From: Schizophyllum amplum
Taxonomy: Eukaryota > Basidiomycota > Agaricomycetes > Agaricales > Schizophyllaceae
Direction of reading: 5' to 3'
NCBI GenBank assembly: GCA_007026445.1
Contig: VDMD01000004.1
Coordinates: forward strand, 124,001-188,000
Length of the DNA: 64,000 nucleotides
Below the pieces are notes generated by a model. The model was not told the DNA's origin. It saw only the letters and a list, made by a program, of their open reading frames with translations, and did not search any database. Numbering within the stretch: the stretch's first letter is position 1; each line of letters begins with the position of its first letter. Below, in pieces: positions 48,005 through 58,719 of this stretch. A program made the position numbers and the translations under genes.

Positions 48005-48304
48005 AACGTGACGCCGGCACGAAGGTCGCGATTCAACTCAATGATAATCAACTTGAAGCTTCGTCGACGAGAAACTGACAGCAGAGTCTGAAAGCTCCGG
48101 CTAAGATTGTCAATCTTGCTCTTATATATATGTAAGTCATGTTATCATTGCTTGACTTTCGTTGCTCTGAGTGCTGCGTTCCCGGTGTCAGTTTTGATGG
48201 CTTCAGTATAGGTGCCGAAAGACCTTGCAAGGCAATGTGAGTAACCACCTTCCGGTAATCATCTGATGTCTACTATCTAGATCTCACTTTCTTCACCACC
48301 TCCT

Positions 48305-49528
48305 TCACTCTATCACGTACTTCGCAACTAGCTCGCGCCCCGTCGGATCCTTCTCCTCCAACTCCTTCATCACCTCATCATAATACGTCCACCACCACCG
48401 CTCTAGCAATTGCGGATCCTCCTCCCCCTCTGCCGCTTTCGCGGACTTCGGCCTCCCCACATCCCACGGCTTTTGCGGCAGGATGTAGTGCACGCACCGC
48501 ACCTGTTCGTCGCGCCATGCATTTTTGTGGATCGTCCTCAAAGTCCTGAGCCCGTTGTAGTACCATGGCAGCGAGCGCCAGCGGCCGTCGAAGAACGCGG
48601 CCAGTAAATCCTGGTCGGGGAATTTGAATTCGGAGAGACGCGGGGTGGTGAGGAGGAATTGGTAGACGGAGGAGGCGAGCGGCCGGGAGGGGTTGAGGAC
48701 GACGGTGCCGGAGTTGAGGAGGGAGTATGGACGGGGGCCGTTGGTGGGTATAGCGGGGGTGTCCAGGGGATGCTGGAGGGCGGTGTAGGCGCAGTTAGCG
48801 GGGATCCTGAGGTTGAGTGTGAGCGGTGAAGGCACAGACGAGAAAGTGGGAAAATATGAAGTCAGAATTCCGAACGCACCAGTCTGCAGGGTAGTGGGGT
48901 ATCTTCCGTGGATTGCAGGCGCATGCGTGGGCGGCTGCGATCTGGTCCGCGGGCAGATCGATCTGGAAGAGATCATCCATATTCTTGACCACCACCATGT
49001 CGGCATCCAGTAGTACCACTCTCTGTACGGACAACGCTCAGTCTTGGATAACTTTTGGAGCATTATTGGATACTTTGTATTCATTCAGCTCGAACACCCT
49101 GCCCGTCGTTAGTTTTCATCCACGGGACGCGATGCCTCGATCACCCACCTCAGTTTCGTCCATGTATCCGCGAAGCGCGCGTCATGAGCAGGAAGCGTAT
49201 GCTTTCCGTCCTCAGGGTATAGACCCTCAACCTCGCGCGCTCTAATTCCGCGCTTTGCCAGGACTGCGCGCGCCGCTGGCGGCAGCGCCGGCGTGACCAT
49301 CACCACCAGCGGGTACTTGCTGCCCACCGCGCGCAGTCCTTGCTCAAGCACGAGTACACCTGCAAGATAGGACTCCCTGGTGAGCAGCGTCACGTATGCG
49401 CGCTCCATGGTGGAAGTAGCAGGCAAAGGAGCGCTCAACAAATTTGACGTCGCCTCATCTAGGACCACAGCATTGGGCGCTGGTCGGGAAGCGCATCCCA
49501 CGTGAACTTCTTCACTCACAGATAGCAT
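48305..49528 (-). CDS. Glycosyltransferase family 8 (glycogenin/galactinol synthase-like)
   Basis: This GT-A fold glycosyltransferase starts its catalytic domain at YVTLLTRESYLAGVLVLEQG. The region VFELNEYKRVVLLDADMVVV is completed across two introns and contains the DxD metal and sugar-nucleotide motif. KNMDDLF, CNPRKIPHYPADW, LLNSGTVVLNPSRP, FPDQDLLAAFFDGRWRSLPW and the WWWTYYDEVMKEL C-terminus follow. The layout matches GT8 enzymes of the glycogenin/galactinol-synthase branch; no long C-terminal glycogen-synthase-binding tail is seen, so true glycogenin is less likely. Introns at about 49110-49160, 49020-49085 and 48810-48893 have good borders. Start: either 49528 or the in-frame ATG at 49408 (MERAYVTLL), where homology begins. 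Intact, about 345 residues from the upstream ATG. Convergent with kae1. Confidence 0.82.
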
Positions 49529-49674
49529 CTATAGAGGATGAATGGATGGGGGGACACGCGTGGGGGCAGTGCGGCAGCTCATATCATAGGCATGGGACGA
49601 GCATATGCGATACAGTGTGTATGCGACAGAGACGTAGGAGAGATGGATGCATCGGGGCCAGCGGAATAGCGCAA

Positions 49675-50047
49675 TCACCTCAAGCGACTGGATGGCAGAA
49701 TTCGTAAGATGTCTGCAACATAGAAGAGGGAAAGGGGAAGACGCACCGTGCCTCACGCTCAGACTCGAGAAGGGCGAGGATGTCCTCCTCACGGACCGGG
49801 CCCTTCACGTTGCGGACGATCGACCGGGAGGTGTCATCCATGAACTCGACGCGGACCTGCGTCACGCCTCCACGAGAGCCCGTGCGGCCGAGGACCTGGA
49901 GAATCGTCAGTTACTGATCGTGTCGCTTGGGGGAAGGACAATATGGACCTTGATAACTTTGGCGAGCTTGACGGGGGCTTTTGCGGAGGATTCCTTTGTA
50001 ATATGTCAGGACGCAGGGGAAAATGAGAAGGTCATACTGCTCACCAT
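49675..50047 (-). CDS. rps28: 40S ribosomal protein eS28 (RPS28), start codon alone in exon 1
   Basis: Four exons give a complete eS28 of about 69 residues. Exon 1 is only the ATG at 50045-50047, followed directly by GTGAGC. After a 51-nt intron (49994-50044), exon 2 encodes [15 protein letters not shown]. Exon 3 encodes [20 protein letters not shown] and [20 protein letters not shown]. It ends LLESEREAR, and the last exon (acceptor CCATCCAG near 49688) supplies the remaining RLR and the stop at 49675. This matches the near-invariant C-terminus of the family exactly, which confirms the splice choices. eS28 sits near the mRNA exit of the small subunit. All introns are about 50-75 nt. Confidence 0.93.
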
Positions 50048-50405
50048 CGTGGAGTCTTTTGACGGTCGACGAGCGCGAGTGCAACGGTGTTGAGGCGATC
50101 GATTCTTTTCGTTGATGGATGCGAGAGCAAATAAGGTTTCGGTCACATCCGTGGGATCGGCAGTCACCGGTGGCGTGTGGCGTTCACAAGTTGAAGTCCA
50201 AGATATCGGAAAGTCCAGGATACAGAGGTATCCCACATGGAAAGTTAGCATGAGGCCCAACGGAATCTAAATAGGTAGAAAGCGGAAAGCAAACAGGAAG
50301 CAAGAAGAGGTCATAAGTAAATAAGTGTGAGATACATGCACAAGAAGGAAGGTAACAATGGCGCGAAGGCGCTCAAGGCAGTCCAAGAAGTTCAAACCAA
50401 GCAAG

Positions 50406-53134
50406 TTACTTATGTCTCCTCGGTGACTTCCTCAACGGCAGCGGCGTCGCAGGCTCGCCCACATCACCCTGGTACGCATCATCATCCTCCGCCTGCTCTC
50501 GCCGCCGCTTCCCCGCAGCCTTCGCGCTCGGCGTAACAACCGGCGTCGCAGGTGGTGTCCGCAATTGCAGCTGTAGCGCCCCGAGGATGTCCTCCACAAG
50601 CCCATACTCGAACCCAACGCACACGAGCCGCACACAGGGCACGTGCAGCTTGCCGCCGTCGTAGTCCGCCCGAATCCGCTTTGCGTCGCCGAGGGACATT
50701 CCTGGCGTCTTCTTAGCGGTAACGCGCGCGTATGCATCTTTGAACTGCAGCCTTGAAGTGAGCCGCGCCGTTACCACACACAGACGACAGGCACGCACCT
50801 CGTCGCCCATGCCCTGCCACTCCTGCGTCGACAGTGGGCAGACCCGCTGAGCCTCATACGTCCCCATATACACGCATCGCTGCGCTGCGACCGTGACAAA
50901 CAGCGGGCAACGCTCCTGCTGCTCGAACGTCCCTTCATCCAGCCCGAGCCCTACGAACATATACCCGTGTCGCCCCGGCGCGTCCGGCACCCAAGGGTTC
51001 AGCTCGCGCCCCGGACACAGGTATACCCTGACTCCGTGCTTCTCTGCCACCTTTTTCTCGCCGAGCCTGTCCGCGGCAATCCTAAAGACGATGTAGCGTT
51101 AGCAACATGGGTCAAGCAGCAACGCAGCTAGTGCGACACATAGACAACACTCGTGAAGCCTGACCACGCACCTAGCAATGAGTGCCTGCTTATTCCCCCC
51201 AAGCGCCGACTGCAGCTGCGTCCTCGAGAACGCGTTCCTTTGCATCGTCTCCTCCGACAGTTTCACCACGATCTCGGGGTGCTCCTCCAGTGCCTGCCGC
51301 CGCGCCTCTACCATCACATCTTGAGGCGCGTCCTCAGGCATCAGACTAGTCAGGCCTGTCATGTCAGCTTGACGTGACGGTGCTCGGGATGGGCGAATGG
51401 GCACGTACCCCGCTGAGCCCGTTTGCCCTTCGCATTCTCCACCTCTCTTTGCTTCCCCTTCCCCGATTCCGCCTGCACTCCCTTCCCCGTTCCTGCCTGT
51501 GCGCTTGGTCCCGCCTCTTTTCCCTTCCCCTTTCCCGTTTCTGTCTCATCCTCCTCCATGTCACTCAGCTCTGAGTCCAGCTCAATCACCTCGTCTTCCT
51601 CCTTCACCGACCGCTCCTTATCCTTGTTAATTCCCAGCAGCTCCGCGAGGGGACGCGCGTGCGATGGGCGGCCTGACGTCGCGAGCGTGTGTTTGGACGT
51701 TCCCGGAGAGGTCTTGGATGTTCCCGCGGGCGAGGCCTTGGACGTTCCTGGCGAGTGCTGAGACTTCGTTGGACGATGGCTGGCCCGGCGTGGGGTTACC
51801 TCAGCTGGAATCGCAGACATTGACGAGGGCCGCGGCATGCCCTGCCTGTGCGTATTCGAGGCCTGCGTATTGGCGGACGGCGACGCCACCGTCATGCTCG
51901 CCGGGCGCGCTGCCATAGATACCGTCCGCGAGTTTGCAGACATTGACTGCGACCCCGAAGGCATCGCCGGCACCGGCGGCGCATTGGCCGTATCCGGCAC
52001 GGGCACACGCCCAACGGGCGGCTGCGAGCGGTGCCTCACGGACGCCGCGGACGACATCGAGTCCCTCCGCCGGTGCACGGCCTGCTGCATGGTCTCAATG
52101 CGCTCGCGCAGTTGCTTGAGCTGCGTCTCCTTGGAATGCATCTGCATATCTTTTGCGTGCATCTCTTGCCGAAGCCGCTCCTTCTCGTCCTCGGCCTCGA
52201 AGAGGCGCTGGCGGAGACTGGCGTCAGTGAGGTGGGCAAGGTCTTCAACCTACGGGAGAGATTAGTTTGGGGCACGGGCGGGGAAGGGGGATTGGGCACC
52301 TGTTGCTGAGAGACGGCGAGCTGGAAAACGAGGGCTTCTTTCTCGCGAGTGAGCTTCTCGATGGTCTGAGGACGGCGCATGAGTTTGTGGGATTTCGAGG
52401 TGGCTTGCGTGCTACACACCTTGTTCATGTCCTCGTTCTTCCGGCGCATGGCCTCCATCTCTCGCAGCTGCAGATTGTCTTCAATAACCACTCGAACTGC
52501 TCCTCAAGCGTCCTTACTTGGTCTCGTAGCCCCTCTGTCTCCGCGCGCAGACGCTTTCCATCGTCCTCTAGACGGACACGCTCGGCGTCTAATTTCACGA
52601 CGCGTTGGATGCGCTCCTCATTCGCGTGCAGTTCGCGGTGATACTGCGTAATGAGGTGAAATGTCAGCAATGGCTCGGTTAACCCAACGCTTCGCACTCA
52701 CCTTCTGCTTGTACTCTTCCAGCTCGCGCTTCATCTCCTCGTACTCGTCGTGTCCGCGTTGCTGAGCGCGTCCAAGAGCCAGCAGGCGGGCGCTATCCGC
52801 GGGGAAGGTAGAGGGACCTGCAGGATGATGAGTCGTGTCCCCCGCGTCATTCGATGTATGTCCGGCTTGCTGGCTCGCCCCTCTTGCAAAGGGAGGCTCG
52901 TTCCCCGAGTCCTGAGCTGCCTGGCCCTTCCTCACGCTCTCCAGCTGTCGCGTTCTGTCAGACGCTCCGCTACATACAGTGTACACGTCGAGTCACACTA
53001 CGCACCTCCCATCTGAGCTTCTCATTCTCCCGCTTCACCTTGTCCGCGTCCTGCGTCAGGTTCTGTATGAGGAGGGTCACGGTTTGCAGGTGCAGGGGCG
53101 CGGTGCCCGATGCGGGGTCCGCGGCCGTTGCCAT
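50406..53134 (-). CDS. Coiled-coil protein with C-terminal DUF6697-like domain
   Basis: The N-terminal two thirds is a segmented coiled coil over several exons: LHLQTVTLLIQNLTQDADKV, YHRELHANEERIQRVVKLD, LRDQVRTLEEQFE, LREMEAMRRKNEDMNKV and LRQRLFEAEDEKERLRQEMH. A Ser/Pro/Lys linker contains repeated SPGTSK/SPAGTSK units (about 51690-51760 on the plus strand), then an acidic patch VIELDSELSDMEEDETE. A folded C-terminal domain follows. It begins GVRVYLCPGRELNPWVPDAP, continues FVTVAAQRCVYMGTYEAQRV, and includes GDEFKDAYARVTAKKTPGMS after removal of a 54-nt in-frame intron, ending RLVCVGFEYGLVEDILGALQ. This resembles a basidiomycete domain I recall as DUF6697, found behind coiled coils; the assignment is tentative. 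The tail is basic (KRRREQ, RKSPRRHK). Function unknown. Confidence 0.62.
51690..51760. repeat. 21-24 bp degenerate coding repeat
   Basis: Three units of the form TTGGACGTTCCCGGMGAG recur with 21-24 base spacing. They encode SPGTSK-type repeats in the minus-strand coiled-coil gene and keep the frame. Confidence 0.65.
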
Positions 53135-53578
53135 CGATGCGCAGAGCAGAGTAAGGACACGGGAGATAAGGAGAGCAGAGGGCGCAGGCGAGCTCCCAGA
53201 GCACAGACGAACTGCCCAGAGAGCAGACGGAGAGTCAGGAACAGAGTAACAATCAAGCAGACGACGACATTATTCCAGCTCGCAACGGCGATTTGATTCC
53301 GGACAGTCACATGTGACATGACGCGTCGCGACGCGTCCATGTTCAATTTGTGTCTGTTGAAGGTTACACGCGTTACACAGTGGAAGTTCAGGTTGACCTC
53401 AACCTCCGACCTCACTAGTGACATCCCTCTAAATCATCTAAATGCGGATCCTTAGATATACTATAGGCTAGTATCAGACTGAAGAACGTAAGCGCGCGCT
53501 GGCGCACATATTGACCCGTACTTTTAGCGCAAGCCACCACCCGCACTACCGCGTAGTACACCCACTCATCATGCCGCC

Positions 53579-55163
53579 TCAGAGCATGAACGTCAACGGG
53601 TTCTCGAGGTAGCCCTTGAATGCCGACAACCACCGCGCGGCGATCGCGCCGTCCACCGTACGGTGGTCCGAGCTCAGCGTCACCTTCATCATGTTCGCCG
53701 TCTTGAACCCGCGCTCCTCCTCCGGTGCCGGCACCAGCGTTGGCTGCGTTGAGCCGACGGCGAGGATGCACGACTGAGGCGAGTTGATGATGGCGGTGAA
53801 GTGCGAGACGTCGAACATGCCGAGGTTCGAGATGGTGAACGTGCCACCCTGAAAAGAGGAAAGGTTAACGGCGAGAAACATCGAAGAGAGCGAAGGACGC
53901 ACCTGGTACTCTTGTGGCTGGAGCTTGCCGTCACGCGCCTTCTTCGCGAGCGCCTTCGACTCAGACGAGATGCTCGCAAGGCCCTTTGCGCCGACGTCCT
54001 TCACAATAGGTGTAATGAGGCCAGTGGGTGTCGCGACGGCGATAGAAATATCAGCCTTCTTGAACCTACAGCACACGTTAGCCCAAGCCCTGCCCTACAC
54101 ATGACAGCAACTCACGTCCGGATGAAGTCGCCGAGGAACGCCGAGTTCGCTTCAGGAACGTCGGAGAGCGCGCAGCCAACGGCCTTGACCACAAAGTCGT
54201 TCACGCTCAGCTTCGCGCCCTTGTCCTTCTCCGCCAGCGTCTTATTGAACACCTCGCGCAGCTTGAGCACCTTGTCCATGTTGACGTCCACCGTCACGTA
54301 GTAGTGCGGCACCTCGACCTTGGACTGCAGCAGACGCTGGCCAATAACACGGCGCATTCCCGTCAGAGGCGTGTCGGTGTACTCCTCCGGCGACGCGGCG
54401 GGCATGCCTCCGGACACACCGGCAGCGGCGGCCTCGGGCTTGTACTTCTCGACGTCCTCGCGGAGAATGCGTCCCTCCGGACCTGAGCCCTTGACCTTCG
54501 AGAGGGGAATGCCCTTCTCCAGCGCGATCTTTTTCGCAATGGGGGAGGCAAATATGCGGTCGCCGGCGGGAACGCTTGCCTTCGTCTCCGGTGCAGCCTT
54601 GGGCTCGGGAGGGGGCGGAGGCGCATCGGCCTTGGGTGCCTCCGAGGCCTTCTCCTGCTTGGGTGGCGCGGGTGCTTCGGCCTTGGCAGCCATGTCCGCG
54701 GCGGCGGCCATGTCGTCGCCCTCCTCACCGACGATGGCAATGGGTGCGCCGACGCTGACACCCTTCGCGCCGTCGTTGACCTACAGCGCGTCAGCAGGCA
54801 GAAGCAAGGGCGGGGGTAGTCACGTACGATGATCTTTGCGAGGATACCGTCCTCCTGCGCCTCCACGTCGATTGTCGCCTTGTCGGTCTCCTACAATGAG
54901 GTCAGCAACCCACGCATTTTAGACCACAGTCGGACGCACAATCTCCAGGAGCACGTCGCCCGCAGCGAAGGCCTCGCCCTCCTTCACTTTCCAGGACGCA
55001 ATGCCGCCCTCGGTCATGGTCGGGCTCATTGCGGGCATGTTGAACTGCGCCAGCGCGCGGCGACATGACGAGGCATGGAGGCCTGCGGGAGTTCAGTGAC
55101 ATACGCGCCAGCTTCGCCAATAGACTCACGTCTTGCGAATATGCGGGCAACGGAGGCGGACAT
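53579..55163 (-). CDS. Dihydrolipoyl acetyltransferase, pyruvate dehydrogenase E2
   Basis: This mitochondrial E2 transfers acetyl groups to CoA. Exon 1 ([11 protein letters not shown]) with the start of exon 2 ([14 protein letters not shown]) is a basic amphipathic presequence. The lipoyl domain reads [26 protein letters not shown] and [20 protein letters not shown], with the lipoylated Lys in DKA. After an Ala/Pro-rich linker, the E1/E3-binding domain is [20 protein letters not shown] then [13 protein letters not shown]. The catalytic domain contains [40 protein letters not shown] and the active-site motif [15 protein letters not shown]. Introns at about 55075-55120, 54895-54941, 54783-54830, 54064-54115 and 53851-53905 fit. 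About 455 residues, single lipoyl domain as in other fungi, intact. Divergent from csl4 with 155 bases between starts. Confidence 0.94.
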
Positions 55164-55318
55164 GATGGTGGTTCGGGATCGAAAACTCGCGCCGCCTGGC
55201 GCGAACGAAGCCTCGGACGAAGCCGGCGCACGATGACGGGCCGAGCCGCCGAAGGCGCTTATTCAATTGCAATGTTGAACTTTCGGATTTTTTTGGAGTC
55301 AACCTTGAAGTGCTTGCG

Positions 55319-56027
55319 ATGGCCGCGCCTGAGACGGTCCTCCCTGGCCAGCCTCTTGTTCTTCCGCAAGGTCCGGTGCCGCAGCTCGGAGCTGGTGTCT
55401 ATGCTCGCGGCGCGGATGTGCGCGCAAGCCTCATCGGCATCCCTCGTCACGATGGTCCGGTACGCATCCATCCGCTGTGCAGTCTCGCCTCAAACTCACC
55501 GGCCCTAGAAATTCGCCATTTCGCGCATCAGACCACATCCACCTTCGCCAAACTCGGTCGTCCTGGGGTCCGTTATACGGCTTACCCCCTTGCAGGCCAT
55601 CATCGCTGTTGCTGTCGTCGATGGAGTTCCTTTGCCGCCGGGTGAGGAGTTCACGGGCGTTATCCGTACCCAGGACGTGCGCGCAACCGAAAAGGACAAG
55701 GTCAAGATTGGCGATTGCTTTCGCGGCGGCGATGTCGTGCGCGGTGTGGTTGTAAGCATTTACCCTTTCAGTTCGATCGGGACTTGACGAGCGCACAGAT
55801 CTCCCTTGGCGACGCGCGTAGCTACTTCATCACTACCGCGCGGAATGACCTTGGTGTTGTCTTTGCTACCAGTGACGCAGGTCAGTGCAGTGGTGGCGCA
55901 CCTTGTACTGTACTCACATCTATGCGCAGGTGTCACCATGCAGCCAGTTTCCTGGCAAGAAATGCGCTGCCCTAAGACGGGAAAGATCGAAAAGCGCAAG
56001 TGCGCAAAACCGGAGGGAATGCCTTGA
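55319..56027 (+). CDS. csl4: Exosome complex cap subunit Csl4
   Basis: This RNA exosome S1/zinc-ribbon cap protein begins MAAPETVLPGQPLVLPQGPV, followed by GAGVYARGADVRASLIG, the N-terminal beta domain. Exon 2 holds the S1 domain: SPNSVVLGSVIRLTPLQAII, GEEFTGVIRTQDVRATEKDK and CFRGGDVVRGVV. Exons 3 and 4 give SLGDARSYFITTARNDLGVV and the C-terminal ribbon QEMRCPKTGKIEKRKCAKP, with two of the usual four cysteines visible. Csl4 links the nine-subunit ring to the cytoplasmic Ski machinery (family knowledge). Introns at about 55460-55505, 55751-55796 and 55880-55929 keep the frame. About 190 residues, intact. Convergent with FCP1-like protein B. Confidence 0.9.
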
Positions 56028-56278
56028 GCAACCGTACAGTAGTCTTACATGTGAATATACAGCGCCATCACCACATGTGCCCTCGTCACCGGTCAAGTAC
56101 AACGCCTTCCAAAATTGGACGACAATGGTTTGTTCGCATCTCACAATCGCCACAAAAGAGTGATGCCAGATATTCCATGCGTAAGCACGAAATGACAGCT
56201 GCCTAGACTCTGTTATGTCTACATACATCTAGTCAAGAAATATACATCTGGTCAAGAAAGCTTTGGAAATAAACCATA

Positions 56279-57573
56279 TCAGTGGCGTCCAGGCGCCTCA
56301 ATGCCGTGTGCCACCTCGATATGCAGCACATCCAGCGCGCGAATTCCCTCCGCCGTCCAATATCGCACGACATCTGCATTTTCGAACCACAGACTTTGCC
56401 CGTGGTCGACAGCCGGGGCTCCACTTAGCCCATCGTGTCCTCTGCTGCTCGCCCTGTCGCCCAACGACCGCGTAATATTCCCGTCCTCGATCCATCCAGC
56501 GACGTTGCCAACATCCCGGAGGCGGCTCATGACGCCAATGACAGCAAGAAGTGCGGCGTCAACGCCTGCTGGGACGCGTGGATCTGTGGTGCCCGGAGCG
56601 ATGGTGTCGTGCACGGCATCGGCTGGGGCGGTCGTATTGGATCGCTCTGATGCAGTAGGAGAGCCGGAGTCGGCTACAGAAAGGGTTTGCAAGCGCGACG
56701 ATAGCCTGTCCAGATCTGTCGTGGGCTCAGCTCCAGCGCGGTTCTTCCTCCCTTGACTGCCCTTCTTCGCACTTGTCGCGGGTGGCGCCAAGACAGAGAG
56801 GTCAGCGGCACGGGCCTAACAAAGGGATCAGTCTTGCCGAAGCACGTTCCGAGGAGATGAATCGCTGACTTTGAGCGTGTACTCCGGCAGACAGAGATGG
56901 TTGTACGGCTGCAAATGTGCCTTCAGCACCGAATCATCGACGAGGACGGTCGTCGCGCCCGAGTGCTCCCTCATCTCGCGCCAAACTTTGCTCAGGTCTT
57001 TCGTCGTTTGCGTTTTGCTGACTGAAAGATCATGAGCACGCCTGCAAGTCCGTCTTCTATAGAATACAAAAGATAAGAAGCTCACAGTACTCTTTTTCGC
57101 TCAGTCCTAAGTCTTTTCGTGTCCATACGCCTCGTAAAGCTGACTGCGTGTTTCCGGGGAACGCGTGCGCCACCATACTGTTCACGCTGTGCGGCTGCGC
57201 GGAGCTCCACACCATAGTGTCGAGCCATGACCGTGTTTCGGGATGCGTAAGAAAGTGCTGGAAAGATCGTAGGAAGGGGCGCGAATAGACATTACGAGGA
57301 GAGAGCTGAGCCTGTGCATATGAAGTCAGTAAGGACTCAAGGACAAGGCGAAAACGCAGGTGGAAAAAACTTAAGCGGAGCGGGTCAAGAGGGTAAATAA
57401 ATATACGTGTCACTCACCCCGCCAGAAGGGCTGCGCGCACCAGGAGCAGAGCTGCTACCGTAAGAGCCGGTGGTGGGGGGTACATGCGCGCCGCGGCCTG
57501 CCTTTGATCGGACGACAAGGGTGCCGTTCAAGTCAAGAATGACAAGTTTTCGCGGGGGTGAGGTGGTGGCCAT
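56279..57573 (-). CDS. FCP1-like (NLI-interacting/HAD) protein B with DLNG motif
   Basis: This shorter relative of protein A at 37.4-39.5 kb starts MATTSPPRKLVILDLNGTLV, putting HAD motif I almost at the N-terminus without the long disordered leader. RNVYSRPFLRSFQHFLTHPE, WLDTMVWSSAQPHSVNSMVA, KTQTTKDLSKVWREM, TTVLVDDSVLKAHLQPYNH and LPEYTLK follow. The second catalytic Asp is Asn, as in A. After a Ser/Thr-rich linker the same C-terminal module appears: VDAALLAVIGVMSRLRDVGN, VAGWIEDGN, and LWFENADVVRYWTAEGIRAL ending HIEVAHGIEAPGRH. Introns at about 57303-57418, 57023-57088 and 56817-56876 are supported by the conserved sequence on both sides. About 380 residues, intact. Divergent from the 2OG-Fe(II) oxygenase gene. 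Confidence 0.82.
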
Positions 57574-57807
57574 GGTGGTGCGGAATGTAGAGAGCTGGCG
57601 TAGCATGCAGTTAGCGTGACCTAATACAACGGGAGTGACCAAGTACAACGCAAGTCACGAGTGTTGGTCTGCCTTCTCCACGTGGTGGACACGCGAGATT
57701 GCATTTTGCGGTGTTGAGTCACATCGAGTTTGAGCTACTCTGAAAGACCAAGGCCTTCCTGAACACATACTTACTTATAAAGCTTCAGCTGCCCCCGAAA
57801 GACGCTC

Positions 57808-58612
57808 ATGTCGTCAATCTCGATCTCGCCACCTCCAGGCATGCCGTATCTAGTCTCGCAGTTGCCTCCTGCCACTGCGAAGGCCACTCACATCGATTTC
57901 TCACAGACACCACTTGCTGGTGCATATACAGGCTTCTATGCTACCGTGGTCGACGACGCCTTCACCCCCGCGGAGTGCGCCGCGCTCCTTGCGCGCGCCT
58001 CCGCCGACGCTACATGGCATTCCGCTCGCGCAGACACACCACCCGAGGCCGTGCGTCTTTCCGCGTCAGCGAGCGCATCCTCCGCATCGATGCTGAGGCT
58101 GCCGACGTCATATACGCGCGTCTCGCCCCCTTCGTCGACGACATAACCGAGCTTCGGCCTGGCGGAAAGTGGGCCGCCATCGCGCACCGCTCCGGACGCG
58201 TGCAGGGTCCCGTATGGCGCCTGGCGCGCGTAAACCCCCGTCTCAGCTTCCTGCGGTACGGTCCAGGGCAGTACTTTCAGCGCCACTGCGACGGACTCGT
58301 CAGCTTGGAGGAGGACGGGCGCGTGCACAAATCATTTGTGACTCTCCATCTCTACCTCAGCGATGACAAAAACTCCGAGGAGGGAGGGAAGGCGCAGGGG
58401 TCCCTGGCAGGCGGCGCCACACGCTTCTGGGCGCCGGACAAGAAACATTTTTTGGATGTCGAACCGCGCGTTGGACGCGTGCTAATATTCCAGCAGCGCA
58501 TGCTCGTACACAGCGGAGAGCCTGTCACCGGCGGCTGAAGTATACCATGAGGAGTGACTTCCTGTACGAAGAAGTCACGGAGAGCGACGGATCTACAACC
58601 TTACTTATGTAA
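57808..58612 (+). CDS. 2-oxoglutarate/Fe(II) dioxygenase, prolyl-4-hydroxylase-like, frame broken twice
   Basis: The N-terminal part (from the ATG at 57808) has FYATVVDDAFTPAECAALLA. The core shows SFLRYGPGQYFQRHCDGLV with the iron-binding HxD, FVTLHLYLSDD, GGATRFW, and FLDVEPRVGRVLIFQQRMLV with the distal His in LVHSGEP. This is the double-stranded beta-helix fold of the P4H-like group. The frame shifts near 58045, between ADTPPEA and RASFRVSERILRID. It shifts again at about 58537, where the apparent stop after PVTGG is followed one frame over by KYTMRSDFLYEEV and a stop at 58612. Both changes fit one missing base each. The gene appears intronless, about 268 residues if mended. The substrate is unknown. 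Convergent with the siderophore-type transporter, 107 bases between stops. Confidence 0.75.
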
Positions 58613-58719
58613 GATATCATTGTGCATGTAAGCCATACGGGAATATTCACACCGAGGTCATGGACGTATGTAGTAAGTACGTCGTCTTCGTAGAGAGAAA
58701 CATCGTGATCCTAGCGCTC

